From an uncultured Archangium sp. (GTDB lineage: Bacteria > Myxococcota > Myxococcia > Myxococcales > Myxococcaceae): DNA of 31,823 bases. This document shows, in pieces, positions 1 through 12,324 of this stretch (its first letter is position 1; every line of letters starts with the position of its first letter). Both the position numbers and the translations under genes were made by a program. The notes beneath the pieces are model-generated. The model was not told the origin of the DNA. It did not search any database and saw only the letters and a list, made by a program, of their open reading frames with translations. Where the stretch lies: positions 1-31,823 of the forward strand of contig CAMLFP010000013.1 of NCBI GenBank assembly GCA_946479335.1, in the 5' to 3' direction.

Positions 1-1260
1 GGCGGGAGCGGCTCCGTGACGGGCGGCGGCGCGCAATCGGCCATCGGCACCTTCCTGCGCATCGGTATGCAGGAGCACCTCTATGCCGCGGGCCCCGATG
101 GCTCGATGCACATGCTCTTCAACGAGGGCTACGCGGAGCGCATCATCTACGGGCACTGCAGCGCGCACTGCGCCGACCCCGCGTCGTGGAACCTCGCGCA
201 GCTGCTCGACCACGCGGAGCTGGGCGCGACGACCATCGGCGTGCATGGCCTCGTGGTGGACGCGACGGGGCGGGTGCACGCCCTCGTCGACGGCGTGCCG
301 ACCTCGACCAGCGCGACCGACCCGGTGCTGTACGCGACGTGCGCGAGCAACTGCAGCGACGTGGCCAACTGGGCGACGGTCGACCTCGGCGCGCTCCTCG
401 GTGACGGCGCGGTGGGCGTGACGAGCGGCCTCACCGTCAGCGTGACCGGCGCCATCGGCGTCATCGGGCGCGGAGCCTTCGGCAACGAAGACGCGAAGTA
501 CGCCGCGTGCACCAGCAACTGCACCGACGCCGCGAACTGGACCGCGGGCGCCGTGGTGAACGGCACGGTGCAGTACCTCGCGCTCGACGGCAGCGGCGTC
601 TCGCACATCCTCTACAGCGCGGGCACCACGGCCGACGGCGACGCGCTCCTCTATTACGGGCGCTGCGCGAGCAACTGCACGCAGACCGCGAGCTGGCAGC
701 TCTCGTCGGTGGGCTTCGTGCATGGCTCCAACACCTGGGAGGCGGGCTTCACCGTCACGCCCAGCGGGCGCGTCTTTCTCTCGTACAACCAGGGCGCGGC
801 GCACCTCGGCACCGACAACAACGACCACGTGCTGCTCGTCAGCTGTCTGGGCGCGGGGTGCACCGACCTCTCGACGTGGTCCTCCGTCACGCTCTCCACC
901 GACCCTGACGAAGACGAGGTGTGGCTCGCGCACGACGGCGAAGCCCTTGGCCTGGTGTCGACCGCCAGCCTCGAGCTGCGCACGCGGACCTGCGACGCGT
1001 CGTGCGAGGCGGCGACCAGTTGGAGCGCGCCCTCCGTCATCGACTCGTCGACCGCCATGGCCGCGGCGATTGCGCCCGACACCGACAGCAGCTGCCCGGG
1101 CAACTCCAGCTTCGGCGCCTGGTACCCGGCGTACCCGCGCGGCGCCGCGAGCAGCAAGGGCCTCATCATCGCCCACGCGCCGTACGCGCTGGTGACGTGC
1201 CCGGGCAACGGCAACCCGACGCGCGAGCCGAACATCGGGCGCGTGTTCTCGACGTTCTGA
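1..1260 (+). CDS. Secreted Cys/Trp-repeat protein, 5' end missing
   Basis: The frame is open from base 1, so the start and any signal peptide lie upstream. The first visible residues (GGSGSVTGGG) are the kind of Gly/Ser/Thr linker that often follows the lipobox in myxobacterial lipoproteins. The rest carries at least six copies of a short motif, Cys-x3-Cys followed about five residues later by Trp (for example CASNCSDVANW, CTSNCTDAANW, CASNCTQTASW); the fifth copy has Cys-x4-Cys. The copies are about 50-70 residues apart, which suggests a repeated beta-rich or propeller-like fold with one disulfide per blade. One copy of the same motif occurs near the C-terminus of the large lipoprotein at 21849-26024. 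No catalytic motif is visible. The product is probably exported, because paired cysteines are so regular, but its function is unknown. Confidence 0.75.
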   Translation, partial: GGSGSVTGGGAQSAIGTFLRIGMQEHLYAAGPDGSMHMLFNEGYAERIIYGHCSAHCADPASWNLAQLLDHAELGATTIGVHGLVVDATGRVHALVDGVPTSTSATDPVLYATCASNCSDVANWATVDLGALLGDGAVGVTSGLTVSVTGAIGVIGRGAFGNEDAKYAACTSNCTDAANWTAGAVVNGTVQYLALDGSGVSHILYSAGTTADGDALLYYGRCASNCTQTASWQLSSVGFVHGSNTWEAGFTVTPSGRVFLSYNQGAAHLGTDNNDHVLLVSCLGAGCTDLSTWSSVTLSTDPDEDEVWLAHDGEALGLVSTASLELRTRTCDASCEAATSWSAPSVIDSSTAMAAAIAPDTDSSCPGNSSFGAWYPAYPRGAASSKGLIIAHAPYALVTCPGNGNPTREPNIGRVFSTF

Positions 1261-1287
1261 AGCGCGCGGCGTTATGAGACGCGCATC

Positions 1288-1749
1288 ATGGCGCTCCCTC
1301 CCTGTGGGCTGTACCGCACCACCGCCGACGTCGCGGGCATCCCGAAGAACCGCCTCGTCTACTTCCACAACCACGGCGAACCCGGCGCGGGCCTCTACCT
1401 CCCGGCGGGCTGGGCGCTGAACCGCGCGCAGTGGAACACCCGCGGGCACACGCTGCCCGACGAGGCCGCCGCGCGACACCTCGCGCCGCTCCCGCCCGAG
1501 GGGCTCTACATGGTGAAGGCGCCCTTCCACTGTTGTGAGAAGCGCTGCATGGAGTACCAACCGCGCCAGCTGGTGCAGCTCGGCTACGACGGCGAAGCGA
1601 CGCCGCTCCTCTTCGTGCCGGAGTTCTCGACGAAGGGCCTCGGCTTCCCCGAGCGCGGGCAGAAGCTCGACGGCGCGCACTTCGCGAAGCTCGAGCTGCT
1701 GCGCGTCGCCGCGAGCGCCGAGGTGCCCACCGACCGCTTCGTGCACTGA
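1288..1749 (+). CDS. Hypothetical protein, 153 aa
   Basis: Starts at ATG 1288, 27 nt after the preceding stop, with no strong ribosome-binding site. The product has no signal peptide or membrane segment, so it is probably cytoplasmic. It has a central HCCEKRC cluster (around residues 80-86) that could bind metal or form disulfides, and it is rich in Pro and aromatic residues. I do not recognise the family. Third-position GC bias and the lack of stops over 153 codons support real coding. It ends 64 nt before the ATP-grasp gene on the same strand; a shared transcript is possible but not shown. Confidence 0.65.
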   Translation: MALPPCGLYRTTADVAGIPKNRLVYFHNHGEPGAGLYLPAGWALNRAQWNTRGHTLPDEAAARHLAPLPPEGLYMVKAPFHCCEKRCMEYQPRQLVQLGYDGEATPLLFVPEFSTKGLGFPERGQKLDGAHFAKLELLRVAASAEVPTDRFVH

Positions 1750-1813
1750 CGCAATTTTGCCGCGTCGCTGACGCTGGCGACTTCCCACGCGGCCAAGCCT
1801 AACCTTTGACGCG

Positions 1814-3055
1814 ATGCCCCACATCGCCCTGGTCGCGCCGCACTTCCTGGAGAACACCAACCGGTATGTCGCTGCCTTCGCGCAGCTCGAGGGCGTGAAG
1901 CTCTCGCTCATCAGCCAGGACGCGGAGAGCAAGCTGCCCGACGGGCTGCGCCGGGCCATCGCGGGGCACTACCAGATTCGAAACGTGGGCGACGCCGCGC
2001 AGCTCGCGGCCGCGGCGAAGATCCTCGCGCGGCACGTGGGCCCCATCGACCGCCTCACCGGCGCGCTGGAGCAGCTCCAGTTGCCGATGGCCGAGGCGCG
2101 CGCGCTGGCCAACGTGCCCGGCATGCGCCCGCACATCGCGCGCCGCTTCCGCGACAAAGACGTGATGAAGGAGGTGCTGCGCGCGCACCACGTGCCGGTC
2201 GCGGCGAGCGCGCTGGTCACCTCCGAGCGCGAGCTGCGCGCCTTCGTCGACCAGGTGGGGCTGCCCATCATCGTCAAGCCGCAGGCGGGCCTGGGCAGCC
2301 GCGACACGCACCGCGTGGAGTCGCTCGACGACTTGAACGCGCTGGCGCGCATCGGCCTCACGCCCACCGAGCGCTCGCCGCTGCAGGCGGAGCAGTTCAT
2401 CCGCGCGCGCGAGTTCACCTGCGAGACCGTCACCATCCACGGCGCGCCGGTGTGGCGCTCCGGCACGCGCTACTTCCCCACGCCGTTGGAGGTGCTCGAG
2501 AACGCGTGGATGCAGTACTGCGTGCTGCTGCCGCGCGAGGTCGAAGCCCCGTGGACCGACTTCGCCCCCGTGAACACCGCCGCGCTGACCACGCTCTTCG
2601 GCAGCGACACGCAGGTCGCCGGCACCGCGCTCTCGCACATGGAGTGGTTCCTGCGCGACGACGGGAAGATGTTCGTCAGCGAGGTGGGCGCGCGCCCGCC
2701 GGGGGTGCAGATCATGCCGCTCAACTCGCTTGCGTACGGCGCCGACTTCGTCTCGAAGTGGGCCGAGCTCATCTCCTTCGACCGGTGGAGCGACCCCGGC
2801 CCGCGCCAGTTCGCCGCGGGCGCCGCGTTCTTGCGCGGGCAGGGCACCGGCGCGCAGGTGTCGTCGGTCACCGGCGTGCGTGAGGCCATCGAGAAGGCCG
2901 GCGGCGCGCTGGTGGAGCTCAAGGTGCCGAAGGTTGGCCAGCCCCGCGGCCCCGGCTACGAGGGCGAAGGCCACGCGCTGGTGAAGCACGAGACCACGGA
3001 GGGCGTGCGTCAGGCGCTGCTCGCCCTCATCTCCACCATCCAGGTCCGCTACTGA
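1814..3055 (+). CDS. ATP-grasp domain protein
   Basis: 413 residues from ATG 1814. The order of motifs fits an ATP-grasp ligase: an N-terminal pre-ATP-grasp region (MPHIALVAPHFLE), a helical part with the substrate-side DKDVMKEVL, the central ATP-binding strand LPIIVKPQAGLGSRDT (about residues 150-165; Lys and Gly-rich loop), EQFIRAREFTCETV, and the metal/ATP segment MFVSEVGARPPG (around 285-296). Enzymes of this family join a carboxylate to an amine or thiol via an acyl-phosphate. The substrate cannot be read from the sequence, and no neighbouring biosynthetic gene identifies it. It is cytoplasmic, with no signal peptide. The downstream gene begins 55 nt later on the same strand. Confidence 0.85.
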   Translation: MPHIALVAPHFLENTNRYVAAFAQLEGVKLSLISQDAESKLPDGLRRAIAGHYQIRNVGDAAQLAAAAKILARHVGPIDRLTGALEQLQLPMAEARALANVPGMRPHIARRFRDKDVMKEVLRAHHVPVAASALVTSERELRAFVDQVGLPIIVKPQAGLGSRDTHRVESLDDLNALARIGLTPTERSPLQAEQFIRAREFTCETVTIHGAPVWRSGTRYFPTPLEVLENAWMQYCVLLPREVEAPWTDFAPVNTAALTTLFGSDTQVAGTALSHMEWFLRDDGKMFVSEVGARPPGVQIMPLNSLAYGADFVSKWAELISFDRWSDPGPRQFAAGAAFLRGQGTGAQVSSVTGVREAIEKAGGALVELKVPKVGQPRGPGYEGEGHALVKHETTEGVRQALLALISTIQVRY

Positions 3056-3110
3056 GGCCGCCGGTGAGAGTGTTGGCGACGCCGGTGGGCGCCGGGTAGC
3101 GTCGCGCGCC

Positions 3111-3956
3111 ATGCGCTCGCTCCTCGCCGCCGTCTTGATGCTCTCGCTGCCCGTCTTCGCGCAGGGCCCCGCCACCATGGTGGGCGTCGTCGCCTCCACC
3201 AGCCCGAAGACCGCGGAGGATCAGGCGCAGGCGCTGGCGGGCTTCATCGGCTCCACACTCAAGGGCACCGCGCGCTTCCGCATCTTCCCCGACCAGGAGG
3301 CGCTCTCGGTCGCGCTGGCCAACGGCGACGTCGACGTGGCGCTGATGGGCCCGCTGGCGTGGCTCCGCGTGCCGGCGGGCAAGGGCAAGCTGCTGGTGCG
3401 CACCGTGCGCGGCGGCAAGTCGACCTACCGCTCGGTGCTCTTCAGCGGGCCGAAGAGCAAGTTCACCTCGCTGGCGGCGCTCAAGAAGTCGAAGGCCACG
3501 CTGAAGGTGGCGTGGGTCGAGACCTCGTCGGCGTCGGGCTACATCGTTCCCAAGGCGATGCTGCTGCTCAACGGCATCAACCCGGTGCAGGCCTTCGACA
3601 CGCAGGACTTCCTCGGCTCGCACGACGCGGTCTGCAAGGCGGTGATGGAGGGCCAGTACCACGTGGGCGCGACCTTCAGTGACCCCGGCGTCGGCAGCAA
3701 GGTGACGGGCTGCGAGAAGGCGCTCGGCCGTGAAGCCGCGAAGCTCAAGGTCATCGCGCTCTCCGAAGAGGTGCCCAACGACGTGCTGGCGGTCAGCGAG
3801 AAGTTCGGTGAGGGCCGCGCGCAGGCGCTGGCCGACGCCGCGAAGGCCGCCTCGAAGGAGACGCTCGCGGCCGCCTTCCTCGCCGACGGCGTCGCCGACG
3901 TGAAAGACGAAGACTTCACGCCCATCCGCAAGGCGCTCGACGCGTTCGTGCCCTGA
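3111..3956 (+). CDS. PhnD-like phosphate/phosphonate-type substrate-binding protein
   Basis: 281 residues with a clear signal peptide (MRSLLAAVLMLSLPVFAQ), so it is exported to the periplasm. The mature part follows the PhnD/periplasmic-binding type II pattern: repeated hydrophobic beta strands, GDVDVALMGPLAWLRV (ligand-pocket side), the TSSASGYIVPKAML segment typical of phosphonate/phosphite-binding proteins, and a hinge return around GATFSDPG. No ABC permease or ATPase gene is next to it, so it is an orphan binding protein. It may serve a transporter elsewhere or act as a sensor. Two cysteines (in DAVCKAV and TGCEKAL) could form a disulfide. Its stop lies only 7 nt before the -35 box of the next promoter, so the two units are tightly packed. 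Confidence 0.8.
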   Translation: MRSLLAAVLMLSLPVFAQGPATMVGVVASTSPKTAEDQAQALAGFIGSTLKGTARFRIFPDQEALSVALANGDVDVALMGPLAWLRVPAGKGKLLVRTVRGGKSTYRSVLFSGPKSKFTSLAALKKSKATLKVAWVETSSASGYIVPKAMLLLNGINPVQAFDTQDFLGSHDAVCKAVMEGQYHVGATFSDPGVGSKVTGCEKALGREAAKLKVIALSEEVPNDVLAVSEKFGEGRAQALADAAKAASKETLAAAFLADGVADVKDEDFTPIRKALDAFVP

Positions 3957-3963
3957 CGCGCGC

Positions 3964-3992
3964 TTGATCCCCGCTGCGCATCGATATATCTA
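3964..3992 (+). promoter_or_regulatory. Predicted sigma-70-type promoter of the regulator-metH(N) operon
   Basis: TTGATC (3964-3969), a 17-nt spacer and TATCTA (3987-3992). Transcription would be expected about 7 nt after the -10, at or within a few bases of the ATG at 4002, so the mRNA would be leaderless or nearly so. There is no Shine-Dalgarno sequence before this ATG. The same hexamers with the same spacing stand in front of the second metH gene (9076-9104), which is the main support for the call. Confidence 0.6.
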
Positions 3993-4004
3993 CATGCATC
4001 GATG
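3979..4004 (+). promoter_or_regulatory. Operator 1 of the ArsR-methyltransferase regulator (inverted repeat)
   Basis: A perfect 7-bp inverted repeat, CATCGAT (3979-3985) and ATCGATG (3998-4004), separated by 12 nt; the last three bases are the start codon. It covers the predicted -10 box and transcription start, so a bound dimer would block RNA polymerase. The size and symmetry suit a dimeric winged-helix regulator of the ArsR family. A near-identical site lies at 9091-9116. Binding by the adjacent gene product is inference. Confidence 0.65.
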
Positions 4005-4922
4005 GAGCAGCTGACTGAAGCCTTCCGAGCCCTCGGCGACCCGACGCGCCTGCGCATCTTGCGCCTCATCGGCGAGGCGCGGCTGAACGTCTCGGAGGTG
4101 GTGTCGCTGGTGGGCGTGGCGCAGTCGTCGGTCTCGCATCACCTCATCAAGCTCAAGGCGCTCGACCTCATCCGCGAGGAGCGGCACGGCGGCTTCACCT
4201 ATTACTCGCTGGCCCTCGACGAGAAGTCGCCGCTGTGGCCGCTGGTGAGCCTCGCGCGCGCGGCCGAAGACACGCACGGCGACAAGGCGCGCCTCGCCGA
4301 GCTGCTGCGCCGCCGTGAAGACGTGCAGACGCTCAACGAGAAGCTGCTGGAGCCCGGCCAATCATGGCGGCTGTGGAGCGCGGCGCTGGCCTCGCTGCTG
4401 CCGCCGCTGGAGGTGGTCGACTTCGGCTGCGGCACCGGCTCGCTCACCGTGGAGCTCGCGCGCTGGGCGAAGCGCGTCACGGCCATCGACCGCTCCGAGT
4501 CTGCGCTGGAGAAGGCGAAGAGCGCCGCGAAGCGCGAGGGCCTCAAGAACATCACCTTCCTCGCGGCCGACCTCGAGAAGCTGCCGCTGCCCACCGCGAG
4601 CGTCGACCTGGTCGTCATCTCGCAGAGCCTCCACCACGTGCGCGACATCGCCGCGGTGCTGGCGGAGGGCGCGCGTCTGCTGCGGGCCAACGGGCGCATG
4701 GTGGTGCTCGAGCTGCTGCCCCACTCGGAGGAGTGGGTGAAGACGCGCCTCGGGCACCAGCACCTCGGCTTCGACCCGGAGACGCTGCGCGAGGCGATGA
4801 CCCACGCGGGCCTGGTGACCGAGCTCATCCCCGCGGGGCGCGAGAGCGGCGCGCCCTTCAGGGCCTTCTTGTTGACCGGCACCCGCAGCCGGAAGTCTGC
4901 CGCGAAACTGAGGTCTGCATGA
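4002..4922 (+). CDS. ArsR-family regulator fused to a SAM-dependent methyltransferase domain (SahR-like)
   Basis: 306 residues. Residues 1-70 form an ArsR winged helix: [20 protein letters not shown], then the recognition helix [10 protein letters not shown] (43-52) and wing [10 protein letters not shown]. Residues about 120-295 form a class I methyltransferase fold with an intact SAM motif I, DFGCGTG (140-146), acidic D163, and D190. No Cys or His metal site of the arsenic-sensor type (ELCVCDL) is present; the only Cys is in motif I. This architecture matches what is described for SahR, a regulator of methionine-cycle genes that responds to S-adenosylhomocysteine. The gene overlaps metH(N) by 4 bp (ATGA), which fits that role. 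The methyltransferase domain may therefore sense SAH/SAM rather than catalyse, although its binding motif looks complete. It is likely autoregulated through the operator over its own start codon. Confidence 0.87.
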   Translation: MEQLTEAFRALGDPTRLRILRLIGEARLNVSEVVSLVGVAQSSVSHHLIKLKALDLIREERHGGFTYYSLALDEKSPLWPLVSLARAAEDTHGDKARLAELLRRREDVQTLNEKLLEPGQSWRLWSAALASLLPPLEVVDFGCGTGSLTVELARWAKRVTAIDRSESALEKAKSAAKREGLKNITFLAADLEKLPLPTASVDLVVISQSLHHVRDIAAVLAEGARLLRANGRMVVLELLPHSEEWVKTRLGHQHLGFDPETLREAMTHAGLVTELIPAGRESGAPFRAFLLTGTRSRKSAAKLRSA

Positions 4923-5962
4923 GCTTTGAGAAGTTGTTCGACGAGAGAATCGTGGTGCTCGATGGCGCGATGGGGTCGCTGATCCAGACCTACGGGCTGG
5001 AGGAGAAGGACTTCCGCGGCGAGCGCTTCAAGGCGCACGGGAAGGACCTGAAGGGCAACAACGACCTCCTGTGCCTCACGCGCCCCGACGTCATCGAAGA
5101 AATCCACGCGCGGTACTTCGAGGCCGGCGCCGATGTGGTGGAGACGAACACCTTCTCGTCGACCTCCATCGCGCAGGCCGACTACGAGCTGCCGCCGGAG
5201 CTGATGGCCGAGCTGAACATCGCGGCGGTGCAGTGCGCGCGGCGCGCGGCGCAGAAGGCGATGGAGAAGACGCCCGGCCGCGAGTGCTTCGTGGCCGGCG
5301 CGATGGGCCCGCTGAACCGCACGCTGTCGATGTCGCCCGACGTGAACCGGCCCGACTACCGCGCGGTGACCTGGGCGCAGGTGGAGGGCGCGTACGAGGC
5401 GCAGGCGCGCGCGCTGCTGCAGGGCGGCGTGGACGCGCTGCTGGTGGAGACCATCTTCGACACGCTCAACGCCAAGGCGGCGCTGTTCGCGATTGAGAAG
5501 GTGTTTGAAGAGCTGGGCCGCCGGGTGCCGGTGCTGGTGTCGGTGACCATCACCGACGCGTCGGGCCGCACGCTGTCGGGGCAGACCATCACCGCGTTCT
5601 ACGACTCGATTCGCCACGCGAAGCCGTTTTCCGTGGGCATCAACTGCGCGCTCGGCGGCAAGGAGATGCGCCCGTACATCGCGGAGCTCTCGCGCGTCGC
5701 CGAGTGCCGCGTGAGCTGCTACCCGAATGCCGGTTTGCCCAACGCGTTTGGCGGTTACGACGAGACGCCCGACGAGATGGCGGCGACGCTGAGCTCCTTC
5801 GCGAAGGAGGGCTGGCTCAACCTGGTCGGCGGGTGCTGCGGTTCGACGCCGGCGCACATCGCGGCCATCGCGAAGGCGGTGAAGTCAGTCGCCCCGCGCG
5901 CGCAGGCGCCGGTGAGCCACGCGATGCGCCTCTCCGGCCTCGAATCGCTCACTGTCGGCTAG
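4919..5962 (+). CDS. metH: Methionine synthase MetH, N-terminal part: homocysteine S-methyltransferase domain
   Basis: 347 residues from the ATG that overlaps the regulator stop (ATGA, 4919-4922). It is the homocysteine-binding TIM barrel of cobalamin-dependent methionine synthase: [59 protein letters not shown]. The zinc ligands are present at C243 (GINCALGG) and C306/C307 (GGCCGST). Their 63-residue spacing is the same as that of Cys247/310/311 in the E. coli enzyme. The protein ends with [12 protein letters not shown], which is the linker signature that in full-length MetH leads into the folate domain, and then stops (TAG). So this is the first third of a normal MetH made as a separate chain. 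The missing domains are at 9114-11792. Translation is probably coupled to the regulator. Its stop shares the CTAG tetranucleotide with the stop of the convergent lipoprotein gene. Confidence 0.93.
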   Translation: MSFEKLFDERIVVLDGAMGSLIQTYGLEEKDFRGERFKAHGKDLKGNNDLLCLTRPDVIEEIHARYFEAGADVVETNTFSSTSIAQADYELPPELMAELNIAAVQCARRAAQKAMEKTPGRECFVAGAMGPLNRTLSMSPDVNRPDYRAVTWAQVEGAYEAQARALLQGGVDALLVETIFDTLNAKAALFAIEKVFEELGRRVPVLVSVTITDASGRTLSGQTITAFYDSIRHAKPFSVGINCALGGKEMRPYIAELSRVAECRVSCYPNAGLPNAFGGYDETPDEMAATLSSFAKEGWLNLVGGCCGSTPAHIAAIAKAVKSVAPRAQAPVSHAMRLSGLESLTVG

Positions 5963-6513
5963 AAGCCGGCGTCTACACTGAATTGGTCGACGTACAGGCA
6001 CGAGGCATCAGGGCTTGCGCTCAATCGCAGATCTCTAACTGTAAATTGAGCAACCCCCGGGCTTCCACGCGACACAGCTGCAACATCAACGAACCCATAT
6101 TCGGCGCGAACATAGGTGTGGCTCTCATAGATGTTGAACCTTGGGTTATCTGCGATCGGCTGGTTGGCGCCCGCGTCGAGCCCGGTTTCCTGGGAATTGA
6201 TGTCCCAGACGAACCCAAGCCGAATTGCGGTTCCGGCGTCGCTCCTCACCACGATGTATGTCTCTGCGTTGTCGGAGTCAAAATAGTAACCCGCGTAGCT
6301 CAGTTCGGGATTCAACTCGACGAGGGTGCATCCATCCGAAGGACTAATCCAACCGCCGCCGGTGACGCCCGTGCCGCCGCCGGTGATACCAGTGCCGCCC
6401 CCGACGTTGCTCGTTGTGCAGCGACCTTCGCGCTGGCAGGCCGCCAGGTCATAGTCGAAGTCGAAACAAGCGCTCGTCAGGGCGAGTGCAAAAATAGCCA
6501 GTAGATGTCTCAC
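5959..6513 (-). CDS. Predicted lipoprotein, third gene of the kinase operon
   Basis: 184 residues from a GTG start whose bases overlap the upstream stop (GTGA, 6513-6510). It has a short signal peptide with the lipobox LTSAC, then [17 protein letters not shown] (paired Cys), a [17 protein letters not shown] spacer and a beta-rich domain of about 130 residues with a Cys near each end (SDGCTL, DASCLY) that could pair. That domain resembles a jelly-roll or carbohydrate-binding-like fold only in its general look; I do not recognise the family. Base composition is visibly less GC-rich than the flanking genes (two 60-nt lines I counted are 55-58% GC), and codon use is less biased, which suggests more recent acquisition. 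The stop (TAG, 5961-5959) overlaps the stop of metH(N). Translation is likely coupled to the upstream gene. Confidence 0.75.
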   Translation of the reverse strand: MRHLLAIFALALTSACFDFDYDLAACQREGRCTTSNVGGGTGITGGGTGVTGGGWISPSDGCTLVELNPELSYAGYYFDSDNAETYIVVRSDAGTAIRLGFVWDINSQETGLDAGANQPIADNPRFNIYESHTYVRAEYGFVDVAAVSRGSPGVAQFTVRDLRLSASPDASCLYVDQFSVDAGF

Positions 6514-7498
6514 GGGAGATTCCCCTGTACGGCAACGCCGCCGCCGGTCTGAGCTGCAAAGAAGCTGATAACTGGTTGTTTAGCGGCAGCCGGTGGCAGC
6601 GCCAGCATGATGATTCCGGCGATGGCCGCAGCCGCTCCGACTCCAGCGAACGTCCAGCCCATTGCCTGCATGAGCTTCCCGTGGGCGGCGACGCTCTCTG
6701 GCGCGTAAACCGAGGGGTCGTGAGTCAGGTAGTCGTGATCGCCCGCAGCCACGACGAAGAAGAGAGTTGAAGTCCCGGCGATGGCGACGCCGAGGCCCAG
6801 CGGGATGAGGCCCCAGAAGGTGCGCTTCGGCGTTGCGGGAGTGACGCTCGTAGCGACTTCATTCACAGGCGCAGGTGTCTCTGCCGGAGCACTCGTCACC
6901 GCAGTCTCCACCGGCGGCGCGGTCAGGGTCGCCTGTGGCTCCGGTGGCGGAGGCGGGGGCGCGGGCAGTGTCATCGTCACCGTCACCTCCGCGCCGTACG
7001 CGAGCAACTGCTCCGCCTTCGCCTCACGTGCGTCGGCTGACTTCGCTTCGAACACGTGCGCGCCGACCGGCAGCTTCATCGTCAGCGGCGCCGGGCCAGA
7101 GGGCGTGCCGTCAATGCGCACGCTGGCCTCGCCGCCCGTCACCTCAATCTTCACGGTGACCAACAGCTCCGCGCGCGCGTCATCGAAAAGCGACAGCGCC
7201 TCCGGTGTGACGCGCGTCTCGTCGAGCTTCGACGCCGCGTCTTTCTTGAGCGCCGCGGTGAACGCCGCCTTCGCCTTGTCGGACTTGCCCAGCGCGAGGA
7301 GCGAGAGCCCCCTGGTGAGCTGCAGCTTCGCGACGTCTGCCGCGCTCTTCGACTTCGCGATGGCCGCGTCGGCCTTCTTCACCGCCGTCGCGAACTCACC
7401 GTCGGCGTAGAGCGCATCGACCTCTGCCGGGGTCTGCGCGCGCGCCGAGAACGCGAGCAGCACCAGCAGCGCTCCACCGCGCGCGAGTTTCGTCATCT

Positions 7499-7502
<4 letters not shown>
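6510..7502 (-). CDS. TPR/PEGA-like protein with C-terminal membrane segments
   Basis: 330 residues. A signal peptide (ending about FSARAQ) is followed by a helical, TPR-like region (residues 25-110: repeated Ala/Lys-rich helices with LYADGEFATAVKKAD). Next comes a PEGA-like beta domain (about 113-178; VRIDGTPSGPAPLTMKLPVG resembles the PEGA core), then a Pro/Ala/Thr linker (about 180-224), and two hydrophobic stretches (about 229-251 and 280-302) separated by a Tyr/Pro-containing loop. It would therefore be membrane-anchored with the TPR/PEGA part outside the cytoplasm. Its start overlaps the kinase stop (ATGA, 7502-7499), and its own stop overlaps the lipoprotein start, so the three genes are translationally linked. 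Because the kinase ends with a similar PEGA-like domain, the two proteins may bind each other or a common envelope ligand. Confidence 0.8.
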
Positions 7503-9007
<1,505 letters not shown>

Positions 9008-9075
9008 GGCTCAACCCCCACGAACCCTCTCTACACGATGCACGTCGATGTGCGCCTTCGCTGCCAGGCGACGGC

Positions 9076-9104
9076 TTGATCTGCCACCGGTATCGATATA
9101 TCCA
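9076..9104 (+). promoter_or_regulatory. Predicted promoter of metH(C)
   Basis: TTGATC (9076-9081), 17 nt, TATCCA (9099-9104). Same -35 hexamer, same spacer length and same 38-nt distance from the -35 to the ATG as the promoter at 3964. The spacer sequence itself differs between the two sites, which suggests the boxes are kept by selection. It lies in the 106-nt gap (9008-9113) between the divergent kinase and metH(C) genes; I saw no equally clear promoter for the kinase. Confidence 0.6.
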
Positions 9105-9113
9105 CATTCATCG

Positions 9114-9116
<3 letters not shown>
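9091..9116 (+). promoter_or_regulatory. Operator 2 of the ArsR-methyltransferase regulator
   Basis: TATCGAT (9091-9097) and ATCGATG (9110-9116) with 12 nt between, one mismatch from a perfect 7-bp inverted repeat. It differs from operator 1 at only three of 26 positions and, like it, ends in the G of the ATG. So the second metH piece appears to be under the same regulator although it is 3.15 kb away from the end of the first. Confidence 0.65.
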
Positions 9117-11792
<2,676 letters not shown>

Positions 11793-11811
11793 CGCGCGTT
11801 ACAGTGCGCGC

Positions 11812-12324
11812 ATGCGACTTCTCGCGCTGACTGCGTTGCTCGCCGGGGTCGCGCACGCGGAGGCGCCGGCGCAGCAGCCGTACCCGCGCCTGCGCACCTT
11901 CATCGGCGGCATCTCCGAGGGCGGCGCGCTCACCGACGGGAACTACTACGTCGGCGCCGGTGGCTTCGCGGCTGACGTCGGCGTGCAGCTGCAACCGCAG
12001 CTCTCGTTCTCCGGCGTGTTCCGCGCGTCGACCTCGGGGTTGATGTCGCTCTTCCGCCTCGGGCCCTCCGTGGAGTGGGACCACCGGGCCTTCTCCCTCG
12101 GCCTCGGGGTGGCCGGCGCGCTGCGCATGGACACCGCGCCCCGCGTTCACGTGAACCCGTACCTGATGGTGCCGCTGACGGTGGGCCTGACGCTCGATGA
12201 AGCGCCCGACGGCGTGCGCCTCGGCAGCATGCGGCTCAACCTCGAGGTGGCCTTCGTGTGGAGCCCGCTGACCCGCGGCACGGGCGTCATCGTCGGCTTC
12301 TCGCTCGGCCGTCAGTCGCGCTGA
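11812..12324 (+). CDS. Small predicted outer-membrane/exported protein
   Basis: 170 residues with a signal peptide (MRLLALTALLAGVAHAEA). The mature part shows alternating hydrophobic and polar strands with many Gly and aromatic residues (for example FSLGLGVAGALRMD, VIVGFSLGRQSR), as in small beta-barrel outer-membrane proteins; the last residue is Arg rather than the typical Phe. It starts 19 nt after metH(C) and could be on the same transcript. It overlaps the convergent gene at its 3' end by 13 bp. I do not recognise a specific family. Confidence 0.65.
   Translation: MRLLALTALLAGVAHAEAPAQQPYPRLRTFIGGISEGGALTDGNYYVGAGGFAADVGVQLQPQLSFSGVFRASTSGLMSLFRLGPSVEWDHRAFSLGLGVAGALRMDTAPRVHVNPYLMVPLTVGLTLDEAPDGVRLGSMRLNLEVAFVWSPLTRGTGVIVGFSLGRQSR

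Noticed and set aside
1799..3199. Long minus-strand open frame opposite the ATP-grasp gene, and similar long frames opposite other genes (for example 9108-11648, 12885-14894, 15172-17463, 26740-29328).
   Set aside because: Their products are dominated by Arg, Ala, His and Val in the pattern expected for the reverse frame of GC-rich genes, and the opposite strand has recognisable proteins.
4002..4922. Arsenic- or metal-responsive ArsR with arsenic methyltransferase activity.
   Set aside because: No metal-binding Cys motif in the winged helix, no conserved Cys set of ArsM in the methyltransferase part, and the neighbours are methionine-synthesis genes.
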